Origin: Armatimonadota bacterium
GTDB lineage: Bacteria > Armatimonadota > HRBIN16
Reading direction: 5' to 3'
Assembly (NCBI GenBank): GCA_026003175.1
Contig: BPGT01000001.1
Span: 1,154,839-1,218,838 of the forward strand
DNA: 64,000 nt
The notes below the pieces were generated by a model. The model made no database searches, was not told the origin of the DNA, and saw only the letters and a program-made list of their open reading frames with translations. This document shows, one piece after another, positions 1 through 8,454 of this stretch (positions are counted from its first letter, which is position 1; every line of letters begins with the position of its first letter). The translations under genes and the position numbers were made by a program.

Positions 1-142
1 AAGCGCAGCGAACGCCCAGCCCAAACGGTGCGCCGGGTAGAGGATGGCTTTTCACACTTTCGCACTGCAAAAGCGTACGCAGGTCGGCAATCATTTCATC
101 GGTATGCTCTTCAATCCAGCGTTGCAGGGCATCACGCATCAT
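1..142 (-). CDS. M20-family dipeptidase, N-terminal fragment (runs off left edge)
   Basis: Only the first 47 codons are in the window. The peptide begins MMRDALQRWIEEHTDEMIAD and continues through LRTLLQCESVKS and PGAPFGLGV. This is the usual N-terminus of M20/PepV-like zinc dipeptidases: an amphipathic helix, then a 'LxxLLxxxSVKxxPxPGAPFG' stretch that precedes the first catalytic-domain strand. The start at 142 is fixed by a GGAGGT site at 152-157 on the minus strand, nine bases upstream; a second ATG follows directly. The metal-binding residues lie beyond the edge, so activity cannot be judged. Family assignment rests on a short N-terminal match. Confidence 0.65.
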   Translation of the reverse strand, partial: MMRDALQRWIEEHTDEMIADLRTLLQCESVKSHPLPGAPFGLGVRCA

Positions 143-704
143 ATCATTCGGACCTCCTTGTGTATACCATTTGGGCAAAAAGACGCATTTCCCCTGCCAG
201 GGATGCCTGCCTGCCACCTCCCCGCATTTGGTACCGGGTTTGCCATCTGCGTCTAATGTGGGGCACAGCTAGCCTCCTGAAGCGACATGTCCGCTGGGTA
301 TAATTATCCTTTTGGAACATCACTTGCTCGACACAATAATAAGACTCTACTTGTGCTATGCCCCTTGCTCAGATGCCTCGCAGTGGAGTGCGGTAGATGG
401 TCTGCCGTGAAAGAGCAATCACACCAGTATGTTCAGCCCCAACGCTTGCCAGAAGGTGATATGCTGGAGCCTGTGGTGTCCTGTTGAGGAAAGGAACAGC
501 CTCGTCCGCGAGGAAAATATAATTGTAACTCATCGTTGGGTGCGCACGACGCTGTGTTCAACGGTCGCGCTCTGAGAGTCAGCGAAGCATCTCAGTGTGG
601 CGATATAACGGGATTGTTCGATTGCTCAGAATGACAGAATGAGCAACATTCCTGCTATTATCAAATAAGATGCGTGCAACGATGCGAGATAAGGAGGTTA
701 TTAT
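143..704. other. Gene-free stretch with a dispersed-repeat copy
   Basis: I see no convincing gene in these 562 bases. Short open frames here lack ribosome sites and protein-like composition. Bases 571-635 carry a degenerate copy of the dispersed element ending in CTCAGAATGACA that recurs elsewhere in the window. An AAGGAGG site just before 705 belongs to the next gene. Confidence 0.5.
571..635. repeat. Dispersed inverted-repeat element, family B (degenerate copy)
   Basis: The stretch starts TCTGAGAGTCAGCGAAGC and ends TTGCTCAGAATGACA. It shares its ends with the copies at 9028-9084 and 51180-51231: short terminal inverted repeats of the form TGTCATTCTGAGCGAAG facing CTTCGCTCAGAATGACA. It lies in non-coding DNA and has no coding capacity. 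Confidence 0.4.
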
Positions 705-2054
705 ATGGATACCTCCCACGCCCATGAGACGACCTGCTCGGCTGTGGCAGGGGTAATCCAGCGCGCTGTCGCCGCCATCGCTTCCGGCGTGCTGTTCGCC
801 TTCGCCCTGCCCCTATACGATGTGCCTCTTCTGGCTTTTGTGGCGTTTGTCCCCCTGCTGGTAGCCGTGTTCAAAGCGTCAGGATACAGGGCGATGTGGT
901 ATGCTCTGCTGATGGCAATAACCACCTGTGCGATGCTGCTGGGCATTCCCCAAGAGCCTTCCTACACTTTGGTGCTGATGCCTTTTCTTGCGTTTGGCGC
1001 TCTGACGTCGCTGGTGCTGGCAGTTGCGCGCTGGTTGGGCGTGCAAGGCGGCTGGGTAACCGTCGTGGGAACGGGCGCGGCGGGCGTTTTGGTCGAGTGG
1101 TTAGCGGCAAGTGTGGACTTCCCCTACACTGTGGGGCTGGCGATCTGGCGCGACGCTTTACTCCTGTGGGTTGCAGGTTGGACAGGTGTGTGGGGATTGG
1201 CTTTCCTCTTGTGGTCGGTGAACGTGGCGATAGCTCAGGCAGTAGTGCTGAGGCGTGCAGCGAATCCCCTGTTCATTGTACTGCCCCCGCTGGTGCTGCT
1301 ACACGCGCTGGGCTGGCTGCAGATAGCGCTTGCATCCGACAAGCAAACGGTGCGCGTCGCGGTGATACAGCAAGAGGAGAGCTCGGGGATACTCTCGGCA
1401 TTGCAGAGGGCGAAAGGGCAGGGGGCGCAACTCGCCGTGCTGCCGGAAACCTGCTGTACGGAGACAGAGGTAAGCCGCTGGGCACAGGAGATGCAAATGT
1501 GGATTGTGTTTGGCTACTGGGGCACGGGCAACAGCGCTTCGCTGGTTGCTCCCGACGGGCGAATCAGCCCGCCGTACCACAAGATACATGCATACGGTGG
1601 CGAGCCACGCTCGTGGCGCCGTGGAGACCCTGTACGTGCCTTCGAATCGCCTTTCGGCAAACTGGGAGCAGTTATCTGCTACGATACCATGTTCAGCGAC
1701 GCGGTTCGCTTGCAGGCTCGCAACGGCGTGCGATTACTGGCTATACCCACATATGACCCTGTGACACCTCGGCTGGCTCTGCACTATTTGCATGCGGCAA
1801 GCACCACTTTGCGTGCTGCCGAACACCGGCTCCCATTGGCGCGTGCAGAGTACCGAGCTGCCTCGATGGTTGTAGACCGCTTCGGGCGTGTGCTGGCGAA
1901 AGGTGGCGAAGGGGACACCGTGGTGGTCGCCGATGTGTCTCTGGGTGACGGACGTGGTACGCTCGCCACGCGGCTGGGTGACTATTGGGTGCTTATGTGT
2001 GCTTTGCTATTAGTGGTATGCGCAGGGACACGCATTGCCGTGACCGAAATATGA
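705..2054 (+). CDS. lnt: Apolipoprotein N-acyltransferase-like membrane CN-hydrolase
   Basis: 449 residues. The first ~210 form several membrane segments (about 20-55, 63-82, 88-110, 115-135, 150-180 and 188-208), followed by a nitrilase-type CN-hydrolase domain from about 216. The catalytic Glu-Lys-Cys triad is visible: E248 in LAVLPET, K293 in YHKIH and C325 in GAVICYDTMF. This is the architecture of Lnt, which N-acylates lipoproteins at the outer face of the inner membrane in diderm bacteria. The periplasmic domain is somewhat shorter than in the proteobacterial enzyme and overall similarity is modest, so another lipid acyltransferase of this fold is possible. An AAGGAGG site precedes the ATG, and the next gene starts 35 bases after the stop. 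Confidence 0.75.
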   Translation: MDTSHAHETTCSAVAGVIQRAVAAIASGVLFAFALPLYDVPLLAFVAFVPLLVAVFKASGYRAMWYALLMAITTCAMLLGIPQEPSYTLVLMPFLAFGALTSLVLAVARWLGVQGGWVTVVGTGAAGVLVEWLAASVDFPYTVGLAIWRDALLLWVAGWTGVWGLAFLLWSVNVAIAQAVVLRRAANPLFIVLPPLVLLHALGWLQIALASDKQTVRVAVIQQEESSGILSALQRAKGQGAQLAVLPETCCTETEVSRWAQEMQMWIVFGYWGTGNSASLVAPDGRISPPYHKIHAYGGEPRSWRRGDPVRAFESPFGKLGAVICYDTMFSDAVRLQARNGVRLLAIPTYDPVTPRLALHYLHAASTTLRAAEHRLPLARAEYRAASMVVDRFGRVLAKGGEGDTVVVADVSLGDGRGTLATRLGDYWVLMCALLLVVCAGTRIAVTEI

Positions 2055-2089
2055 ACAGCAAAACATCCGTTCCTGGAGGAGAACACCCG

Positions 2090-3400
2090 ATGCCATCTCT
2101 CGAAACATTGCGGGCACTTGTACGCGACGAAATAGTCCAGCGCGGCGAGGAAGGCACAGACACCACCGGATATATGGAACGCTGGCAGGAGGCAAAGGAC
2201 GCCGATGCCCTGTGGAGCCTCTACCGCGAGCTGATGGCACTGCCCATCCGTGAGGATTTCCCGTATGACGAACCCAGCGACCTGCAAAGCATCCGTCAGG
2301 CTCGCGACGAGGGCGTGCGTCGCTTCAAAATGGTCATCTGCGAGGAGGAACTGCTGGACAGGTTGCACGGTGCATGGCTGGGGCGTGTGGCAGGGTGTAT
2401 GCTGGGTAAACCGGTGGAAGGCTGGAGTCATGAACGCATCCGCCAGTATCTGGAGGGAGCCGATGCCTATCCCATGACCGACTACTTGCCTGCCGAGACG
2501 CGCACCCCACCCGAAGGCGTGCCCCAGCCGTATACTTGGTGTACCAGAGGACACATCCGCGCGGGAGAGCGCGACGATGATACCGACTATACGGTTCTCG
2601 GTTTATACCTGTTTGAGAGGCACGGTGCAGGTTTCTCCACACAGGATGTGGGAAACGCTTGGCTGCATCTGCTGCCCGCCTATCAGACTTACACGGCGGA
2701 GCGACAGGCTTACATCAATCTGGTTAATGAGTTGCCTCTGGAGGAGGTTCCGGTATACCTGAACCCTTACCGGGAATGGATCGGCGCGCGTATTCGGGCG
2801 GATTTCTGGGGTTATGCAGCTCCGGGTTGCCCGGAGAAAGCAGCGGAGTTCGCCTACCGGGACGCTGCGCTGTCGCACGTGAAAAATGGTATCTACGGCG
2901 AGATGTTCGCCGCAGCGATGATTGCCGCTGCTTTCGCCACACAGGACGTGGTGGAGATTATCCGTGCTGGCGCCGCCGAAATACCTGCCCGGAGCCGTGA
3001 GGCGGAAATGATTCGCGATTGCCTGCGGTGGCGAAAGGAATGTGGAAACTGGCAGGAGGCTATGGAACGCTTGTTGAATCGATACTACGGTAAATACCAT
3101 CCCGTGCACACAGTCAACAACGATGCCATCGTGCTGAACGCCCTACTGTGGGGCTGGCCCAGCTTCGAGCAGGTGATTACTATCGCGGTGATGCAGGGAA
3201 TGGACACCGATTGCAACGGTGCAACCGCAGGCAGTATCTGGGGTGCGGCGTTCGGCGCGAAGGCGTTGCCGGCAAAGTGGAGCGAACCACTGCAGGATAC
3301 GCTGTACAGCGCGGTTTTCGGCTTTGCGCAGAATCGAATCAGCGACCTGGCGAAGCGTAGTCTAAAGCAGGCGACGAAGGTGCTGACCGGCACAGGCTAA
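2090..3400 (+). CDS. ADP-ribosylglycohydrolase family protein
   Basis: 436 residues. The DraG/ARH fold is recognisable from DRLHGAWLGRVAGCMLGKPVEGW, the first metal-binding cluster DDDTDYT, and the C-terminal NNDAIVLNALLWG followed by MDTDCNGATAGSIWGA. The family binds two Mg2+ ions through these Asp/Thr residues and removes ADP-ribose from proteins or small molecules; the substrate here is unknown. The chosen ATG has GGAGGA nine bases upstream. An in-frame ATG at 2051 overlaps the previous stop and lacks such a site. About 110 residues precede the catalytic core, longer than in DraG. A macrodomain gene lies 2.7 kb downstream. Confidence 0.85.
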   Translation: MPSLETLRALVRDEIVQRGEEGTDTTGYMERWQEAKDADALWSLYRELMALPIREDFPYDEPSDLQSIRQARDEGVRRFKMVICEEELLDRLHGAWLGRVAGCMLGKPVEGWSHERIRQYLEGADAYPMTDYLPAETRTPPEGVPQPYTWCTRGHIRAGERDDDTDYTVLGLYLFERHGAGFSTQDVGNAWLHLLPAYQTYTAERQAYINLVNELPLEEVPVYLNPYREWIGARIRADFWGYAAPGCPEKAAEFAYRDAALSHVKNGIYGEMFAAAMIAAAFATQDVVEIIRAGAAEIPARSREAEMIRDCLRWRKECGNWQEAMERLLNRYYGKYHPVHTVNNDAIVLNALLWGWPSFEQVITIAVMQGMDTDCNGATAGSIWGAAFGAKALPAKWSEPLQDTLYSAVFGFAQNRISDLAKRSLKQATKVLTGTG

Positions 3401-3456
3401 CAGGGGTATGCCCTGAAGCGTGATACACAAAAGCTCCGATGAGGGAGGTGTCAGCC

Positions 3457-3717
3457 ATGCAGTTCGTGACGCTCGCGAAAGCGGTGCCCGGTCGGGCAAA
3501 GGAGCTGTTCGGCAGTGGACTGTCGCAACTGAACAGTCTCGCCTCACAGCACGGCATCCAGATTAAGGCGGCCGTAATTACCTACGGGCAGTATGACCTG
3601 GTTGCCGTGTGGTCTGCTCCTGACCAGGCGACCGCCAACCGCTTCCTTCGTGCAGTAGCAGAAACCGGTCTGCTGGTCACCGATACCATGCTGGCTGTTC
3701 CCGCTGAGAACTTCTGA
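3457..3717 (+). CDS. GYD-domain protein
   Basis: 86 residues. The sequence MQFVTLAKAVPGRAKELFGS, then IKAAVITYGQYDLVAVWSAPD and ETGLLVTDTMLAVP, matches the small GYD ferredoxin-like fold, with the family's GxYD motif appearing as YGQYD. Function is not established for the family. GGAGGT at 3444-3449 selects the ATG at 3457 over an in-frame ATG six codons upstream. The gene sits 56 bases after the ADP-ribosylglycohydrolase gene and may be co-transcribed with it. Confidence 0.8.
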   Translation: MQFVTLAKAVPGRAKELFGSGLSQLNSLASQHGIQIKAAVITYGQYDLVAVWSAPDQATANRFLRAVAETGLLVTDTMLAVPAENF

Positions 3718-3728
3718 GTGACGCTCTT

Positions 3729-3797
3729 CTGGAGGGCGAAGATCCTGCCGAGTCGCCATTTCAAAGAGGGGTGACTTACCGAAGGTTCGCCCTCCAG
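3729..3797. terminator. Inverted repeat between convergent genes, built on repeat family A
   Basis: CTGGAGGGCGAA (3729-3740) pairs with TTCGCCCTCCAG (3786-3797) in a perfect 12-bp stem around a 45-base loop, followed by GTTTTGGG. It lies between a plus-strand gene ending at 3717 and a minus-strand gene ending at 3815, so it could stop transcription from either side. The left arm continues into a copy of the GGAGGGCGAGGCTCCTGCCG element. The long loop makes a classical intrinsic terminator uncertain. Confidence 0.4.
3731..3757 (+). repeat. Dispersed repeat family A copy
   Basis: The bases GGAGGGCGAAGATCCTGCCG followed by AGTC match copies at 8410-8433, 40506-40529 and, inverted, 45129-45151. 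All four are intergenic. Confidence 0.45.
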
Positions 3798-3814
3798 GTT
3801 TTGGGCAACCTGTT

Positions 3815-4621
3815 TCAAATCCGGCATACAATCCCCGCTTTCTCGCACTCCTCCTGCACCAGCTGCTCGGTTTGCTCGCGCATTAGCAGGCGCGGTACCC
3901 ACCCTACCTGTGCCCGATACCTGCGCAACAGCGCTTTGTATCGCTCCTCCAGAAAGCCCCAGTAGTTGATCCTGCCCACCCAGATTTCGCGCACACCAAC
4001 TTGCGCGGCGGTCTGCACGTACTGCCTGATTTGCTCGGGGGTGTTCTCCACGCCGGGTAAAAACGGACACCATGCCCACGTGGTGCGGATGCCGGCTTTC
4101 AACAAGCGACGTGTTAATTCCACCCGTCCTGCTACCGCCGGGGCGTGCGGTTCAAAGACACGGCGTACCTTTTCATCCACCGTCGGTACGGAGATATGCA
4201 CCGAGACGTGCTCAAATCGTTTCAGCAAATCGATGTCCCTGATAAGGAGAGGCGAGCGGGTGAGAATGGTCACGCGATTGGGATAGAAGCTCAGCTCATA
4301 CAGCACCCCGCGCGATATACGGTAGCGTTTCTCAATCGGTTGCCAGGCGTCGGTCGCGCTGCCAATCAGGATGTGTGCGTCGCGCGGCACGTCCAGCATC
4401 TCACGTCGTACCACGTCGGGTGCGTTCACCTTCACCTGCACCCAGCTGCCCCAGGTGTCTGCACCCTCCTGCCCGCGCTTCGCCCGCAGGATGGGTACGT
4501 AGCAATAGGAACAGCCGAATCCGCATCCGATATACGGGTTGAGCGTCCACTCCGCGAAGGATGCGCCCGTTCGGTGCAGCAGGTGCTTACAGCGTATTTC
4601 TCGAACTTGCACGTAACGCAT
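3815..4621 (-). CDS. Radical SAM protein, Rv2578c/SPL-like group
   Basis: 268 residues from the ATG at 4621. The radical SAM 4Fe-4S motif is present as CGFGCSYC (C-x3-C-x2-C) after NPYIGCG. Further family landmarks are GSATDAWQPIEKRYRISRG, TILTRSPLLIRDIDLL and VSVHISVPTVDEKVRRVFEP, seen in the spore-photoproduct-lyase-like, Rv2578c-type family. Substrate is unknown. A longer reading from 4666 is possible, but the extra residues are not family-like and no strong ribosome site supports either start. The gene is convergent with the GYD gene. Confidence 0.8.
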   Translation of the reverse strand: MRYVQVREIRCKHLLHRTGASFAEWTLNPYIGCGFGCSYCYVPILRAKRGQEGADTWGSWVQVKVNAPDVVRREMLDVPRDAHILIGSATDAWQPIEKRYRISRGVLYELSFYPNRVTILTRSPLLIRDIDLLKRFEHVSVHISVPTVDEKVRRVFEPHAPAVAGRVELTRRLLKAGIRTTWAWCPFLPGVENTPEQIRQYVQTAAQVGVREIWVGRINYWGFLEERYKALLRRYRAQVGWVPRLLMREQTEQLVQEECEKAGIVCRI

Positions 4622-4698
4622 ACAAACTACCAGATATTCACGCCGAGCAGCGCAATGCAGAGCCAATCCTTTATGTCGTGCCGGATGGGCAAATCCTC

Positions 4699-4767
4699 AT
4701 CCCCCTGCCCCCTTCTCCCAAAAGGAGAGCACCCCTCTCCCGTTGGGAGAAGGGTTTGGGGTGAGGG
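4699..4767. repeat. Palindromic CCCTCTCC/GGAGAGGG repeat, family C
   Basis: Two small hairpins, CCTTCTCCCAAAAGGAGA and CTCTCCCGTTGGGAGA, are followed by AGGGTTTGGGGTGAGGG. Related C/G-rich blocks occur at 8721-8820, 37592-37660 and 42015-42052. The copy is intergenic. Confidence 0.5.
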
Positions 4768-4865
4768 CAAGTGCATGAGCACCATTAGCCTGCGCCGAAG
4801 GCACGCAACCCTGAAGGCTGCGGCTACAAAAGGGCAGACAAACAGAACTGCTCCGCTTAAATCTA

Positions 4866-5145
4866 CTATATGTGATCTACGTGCTCTGTCTCGATACGGA
4901 TGCCACCCACCAGCGGAGCAACCAGATTGTAGATCGCCGCTACAATGATGCCTGCGATAAAGCCAATCGCTCCATACAACACGGGCAACAATATCAGGGC
5001 TGCTATGCCGCCGAATGCCGTCTGCTGAGGAGCGACCAGCGATGCCAGGAATAAGATAACCCCGCCGATGACACCGATAATCAAGTACATCGCACCGAAC
5101 ACCAGTCCCACCGACAACCAAGCCAAATCTCTTGATGACGAGCAT
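4866..5145 (-). pseudogene. Small DUF3566-like membrane protein gene broken by an apparent frameshift
   Basis: A GGGAGGGG ribosome site at about 5152-5159 precedes an ATG at 5143-5145 that opens MLVIKRFGLV. That frame then degenerates. The neighbouring frame carries LSVGLVFGAMYLIIGVIGG, two or three hydrophobic helices and IYNLVAPLVGGIRIETEH, ending in TAG at 4866-4868. Joined, the pieces read as the familiar small protein type 'M-VIKR-G-LS--KI-G--Y---GLI-G', so one base is missing or two are extra near 5110-5125. This may be a real mutation or an assembly error. Product, if restored: about 92 residues, inner membrane, function unknown. Confidence 0.55.
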
Positions 5146-5281
5146 CTGAATCCCCTCCCGCATGGTATTTTTGTTCTCTGGACCGCAGGCGTCGTATTTC
5201 CAGCAGGTTTGTGCCGCTCTGTGCAGTGAAACATAGATTCAGTGGTGTAAGAGTTTTTCCTGCAGGGGGAAGTAGAGAGTA

Positions 5282-6064
5282 ATGCGCTTCTTTATTTCGG
5301 TAGACTGCGAGGGGTTAGCTTGTGTGGTAGGCGCACCCGGCGGCACGCTGACCGATTCGCGCAACTATACCTTTGCCTGCCAGCAGGCGGTGCGCGAGGC
5401 GAACGCGGCGGTGCGTGCGCTGTTCGATGCGGGCGCAGAACGGGTCATCGTCTCCGACAGCCACGGAGGCGGTGTCAACCTGGACTACGAGCAGCTGGAT
5501 GAGCGGGTGGAGATCGCGCTGGGGGTGGGCTTCGGACATCGTTACCCGGGCATGGATGAGAGCTTCGATGGCGTGCTATTCATCGGTTACCATGCAATGG
5601 ATAATACTCCCAACGCGGTACTGGCACACTCCTACAGTTCCAGAGCCTATCAGTGGATAGAGGTCAATGGAGTGCAGATGGGCGAAGTGGAGATAGACGC
5701 CGCCATCGCGGGCGAGATGGGCGTGCCGGTTATCTTCGTCAGCAGCGATGACAAGTGCGTCGCCGAGGCGAAGCGGTTTCTGCCCTGGGTGGAAACGGTA
5801 GTCACCAAACAGAGCTTTGGCTGGAATGCCGCGCTGAGCAAACACCCCAAATGGGTGGAGCACGAGATATACGAGGCGGTGACGCGAGCGGTGGCACGCC
5901 TGCCGCAGATGCAACCCTTCTGGGTAGACAGCCCTGTCACCATACGCCTCCATTATAAGCGCATGGAGGATGCCGAGCGTCAGCCTCTGGCGGATACTCG
6001 CTGGCGCCGCCTCGACGCCTACACGACTGAAGCGGTTTTTGAACGTCTCTCAGACTGGCTATAA
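5282..6064 (+). CDS. dppA: D-aminopeptidase, M55 family (DppA-like)
   Basis: 260 residues, the usual length for the DppA/M55 zinc aminopeptidases. The N-terminal metal-binding motif is FISVDCEG (Asp8, Glu10). It is followed by VIVSDSHGGG with a conserved His, by FIGYHAM, and by NAVLAHSYSS near the middle. DppA from Bacillus removes D-amino acids from peptides as a cytosolic decamer; the physiological substrate here is unknown. GGGGGAAGTAGAGAGTA precedes the ATG. The macrodomain gene starts 12 bases after the stop, so the two are probably one transcript. Confidence 0.9.
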   Translation: MRFFISVDCEGLACVVGAPGGTLTDSRNYTFACQQAVREANAAVRALFDAGAERVIVSDSHGGGVNLDYEQLDERVEIALGVGFGHRYPGMDESFDGVLFIGYHAMDNTPNAVLAHSYSSRAYQWIEVNGVQMGEVEIDAAIAGEMGVPVIFVSSDDKCVAEAKRFLPWVETVVTKQSFGWNAALSKHPKWVEHEIYEAVTRAVARLPQMQPFWVDSPVTIRLHYKRMEDAERQPLADTRWRRLDAYTTEAVFERLSDWL

Positions 6065-6076
6065 GGAGGGGGGCAG

Positions 6077-6637
6077 ATGTTCGGTTTATCGCCAAAGCCT
6101 GTCTGGCGTGGACGAGTGGGGCAATGCACGGTGGAGCTGTACCAGGTGCTTTACCTGCGCAGCCTGAGGGCTGACGCATTGATTCTGCTCTCCAACCGCC
6201 TGTTGTGGATGGGGGCACGGGTGAGCAAGCGCATTCGCGATGAGGCGGGTGATCTGGTAGAGGAAGAAGCCCGCCGTCATGCCCCTCTGCCGCCGGGCGA
6301 GGCAATACACACGGGTGCCGGCATGCTGCGCGTGCGCTATATCGTGCACGCGAACCCGCTGAACGAGCAGCTGATTGCCACGCCACAGCTGCTGGCAGCC
6401 GCGCTGGACAACGCGCTAAAACGATGCGAAGAGCTGGGCGCACGCCGCGTGATTTTCCCGGACTTCACCGACCAGCTGGTGGGATGGAACGCCGAGGAGT
6501 GTGCGCACGCTATCCTTCAGGCAATACAACGCAATGCGGGGAAAATACAAACCGCGCTCATCGCCTGCTGGGATCAGGCGCACCTGGAGGCGTACCGACA
6601 GGTGCTGGGAAAACGTGTCGGCAGGGGGAACTCCTAG
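6077..6637 (+). CDS. Macrodomain (ADP-ribose-binding) protein
   Basis: 186 residues. The region from ADALILLSNRLLWMGARVSKRIRDEAG through GEAIHTGAGMLRVRYIVHANP and ALDNALKRCEELGARRVIFPDF follows the macro fold. It has the ligand-loop positions, although the usual N-x-x-N/GGG loop is altered to SNRLLWMGA. Macrodomains bind ADP-ribose or hydrolyse its derivatives. AAGGAGGGGGGCAG directly precedes the ATG. The last four bases overlap the end of convergent folP. With the ADP-ribosylglycohydrolase at 2090-3400, it suggests ADP-ribose handling in this neighbourhood. Confidence 0.75.
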   Translation: MFGLSPKPVWRGRVGQCTVELYQVLYLRSLRADALILLSNRLLWMGARVSKRIRDEAGDLVEEEARRHAPLPPGEAIHTGAGMLRVRYIVHANPLNEQLIATPQLLAAALDNALKRCEELGARRVIFPDFTDQLVGWNAEECAHAILQAIQRNAGKIQTALIACWDQAHLEAYRQVLGKRVGRGNS

Positions 6638-7491
6638 ATGCCCCGGCACACTGCGTCGGTCATTCGCGCCACCCGCACCATCGCGCGCACGTCATGTACA
6701 CGCACGGCGTTCGCTCCGTTCATAATAGCGATAGCCACCGTCGCAGCGGTGCCCTCCAGACGCTCTTCGGGCGGCAGGTCGCCCAGCACCTTGCCGATAA
6801 ACGACTTGCGCGAGGTGCCAATCAGCAAAGGCAACCCGAAGGTCGTAAACTCGCGCAGGCGACGCAGGATTTCCAGATTGTGTTCCACCCTCTTGCCGAA
6901 GCCAATGCCTGGGTCCAGCCAGATATGCTCGCGCGGGATGCCTGCCTGCTCCGCCAGCTCCAGTCGCTCTTCGAAGTAACGGCTGATGTCGCGCACAACG
7001 TCATCGTAGTGCGGGTTCTGTTGCATGGTCTGCGGCGTGCCCTGGATATGCATGATACAGCACAGGGCGCCGTATCTTGCCACCACCTCCGCCATGCGGG
7101 AATCGAAACCCAGCCCGGAGATGTCGTTCACCATGCACGCCCCTGCTTGCAGCGCCCGTTCTGCCACACGCGATTTAGTGGTATCGATGGAGATGGGCGT
7201 ATCCGTTCGTTCGCGCACTGCTTCGATAACCGGCAACACCCGGCGTAGTTCCTCCTCTTCAGGGACAGGCTGACTGCCTGGGCGGGTACTCTCACCGCCG
7301 ATATCGAGGATGTCCGCTCCCTCTTCCACCATCTGCAGGGCGCGCTGTATCGCTGTTTCCGTTTGGGCATACCGGCCGCCGTCGTAGAAGGAGTCGGGGG
7401 TAACGTTCAATATCCCCATGACCACGGTACGCTGGTGAACAGCCTGTTGAAGGCGATGAACGTGGTTCAGTGGTACAGCACCGGTTTCCAT
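6634..7491 (-). CDS. folP: Dihydropteroate synthase
   Basis: 285 residues with all hallmarks of DHPS: VMGILNVTPDSFYDGG near residue 25, EEGADILDIGGESTRPGS, PISIDTTKSRVAERAL, VNDISGLGFD, IHIQGTPQTMQ-like MHIQGTP, WLDPGIGFGKRVEHNLEILRRL and LPLLIGTSRKSFIGKVL. It condenses 6-hydroxymethyl-dihydropterin pyrophosphate with p-aminobenzoate in cytosolic folate synthesis. The 5' end overlaps the upstream TPR gene by 25 bases with no clear ribosome site, pointing to coupled translation. The 3' end overlaps the convergent macrodomain gene by four bases. Confidence 0.95.
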   Translation of the reverse strand: METGAVPLNHVHRLQQAVHQRTVVMGILNVTPDSFYDGGRYAQTETAIQRALQMVEEGADILDIGGESTRPGSQPVPEEEELRRVLPVIEAVRERTDTPISIDTTKSRVAERALQAGACMVNDISGLGFDSRMAEVVARYGALCCIMHIQGTPQTMQQNPHYDDVVRDISRYFEERLELAEQAGIPREHIWLDPGIGFGKRVEHNLEILRRLREFTTFGLPLLIGTSRKSFIGKVLGDLPPEERLEGTAATVAIAIMNGANAVRVHDVRAMVRVARMTDAVCRGI

Positions 7492-8252
7492 GGAAGCTCT
7501 TTGTTTTGCATCTGGCTCAGGATGATTCGTAGAGCGGTCATGCCTGGTCGGCTCAGCGCGAATTGGCGGTCTATCAGCGCGCCTTCGATATCTTCCTGAA
7601 TCTGCCGCCGGAACTGTGGGTCCTCCAGCACGAGGGTCAGGATATGGTCTATCTGGATGCGGTCCAGCATCGCCATTGCCTCCAGCGCGCGGTCAGCCAG
7701 TTCACGGTCGGTGCCGATTTCCACCACACGGTCGTAGGCAATAAGCGCAAGCCCCCACTGCCCCAGTTCCTGAAACACCTGCGCCTGATTAAAGTGATAT
7801 ATCGGCTCGTTGGGGGCAAGCGCGATTAGATCATCCAACACGCGCAGGGCAGATTCCCAATCGCCCTTTTGCAGGTGCGCCGCTACCAGCAACGGACGCA
7901 CGGTGACATTATCCGGCTCACGACGCAACACCTGCGAGGCTTGCTCGATGGCAGCATCGAAGTTGCCCGCTTCCAGATACAGCTCCGCCATCTTCTCGCG
8001 GGCGTCGGTGCGGTGTGGTTGCAGTTCGATAGCGTGTTGCAGTGCCAGCATCGCCGCATCGGTGCGCTGGCGTTGCCATTCCAGCGCGGCAATGTGCATG
8101 TAACAGGTATATTCATCCGCCCCACTCTGCATCGCGCGTTGAATCATCGCGAGGGCGGCAGTGTAGTCCCCCTGTTGCGCCAGCTCCTGTGCCTGCCGCA
8201 GCAATCCTCTAGCTTCGTTCGATTGTCCGGCAGAGCGTTCCGTCGGTCTCAT
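7467..8252 (-). CDS. Tetratricopeptide-repeat protein upstream of folP
   Basis: 261 residues made largely of TPR units from about 10 to 185: QAQELAQQGDYTAALAMIQRAM, AMLALQHAIELQPHRTDAREKMAELYLEAGNFDAAIEQASQVL and YHFNQAQVFQELGQWGLALIAYDRVV. A C-terminal part of about 75 residues (LEDPQFRRQIQEDIEGALIDR) resembles no domain I know. No signal peptide is seen, so it is probably a cytosolic scaffold. AGGGAGGAAAATAG precedes the ATG. It overlaps folP and is presumably its operon partner; a functional link to folate is not evident. Confidence 0.8.
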   Translation of the reverse strand: MRPTERSAGQSNEARGLLRQAQELAQQGDYTAALAMIQRAMQSGADEYTCYMHIAALEWQRQRTDAAMLALQHAIELQPHRTDAREKMAELYLEAGNFDAAIEQASQVLRREPDNVTVRPLLVAAHLQKGDWESALRVLDDLIALAPNEPIYHFNQAQVFQELGQWGLALIAYDRVVEIGTDRELADRALEAMAMLDRIQIDHILTLVLEDPQFRRQIQEDIEGALIDRQFALSRPGMTALRIILSQMQNKELPWKPVLYH

Positions 8253-8409
8253 CTATTTTCCTCCCTGGCGTACACCCCAAAAGCGCAGATACCTTTTCGA
8301 CGTCGGCGTCGGTTTTCCTGTTCCTGGTGGCGTGCAAACCTGTAACTATTGTACCCGACTGCTGCGCAAAATACTCGCAGTCTGCCCAGCTCTCTTGCCA
8401 TCTCCTTGC

Positions 8410-8433
8410 GGAGGGCGAGGCTCCCGCCGATCC
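8410..8433 (+). repeat. Dispersed repeat family A copy
   Basis: GGAGGGCGAGGCTCCCGCCG followed by ATCC matches the copies at 3731, 40506 and 45129 (inverted), ending just before the promoter at 8455. Confidence 0.5.
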
Positions 8434-8454
8434 GGTGGTGTCGTTGCCTGATGC

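Noticed and set aside
287-487. 66-codon open frame near the left edge
   Set aside because: No ribosome site, no recognisable sequence and no conserved context.
896-1756. 286-codon open frame inside the Lnt-like gene
   Set aside because: Out-of-frame shadow; the overlapping frame has the complete catalytic triad and membrane segments.
3790-3835. TTTCAAATCC resembling a tRNA T-arm
   Set aside because: No cloverleaf, acceptor stem or anticodon arm can be drawn around it; it lies in the end of the radical SAM gene.
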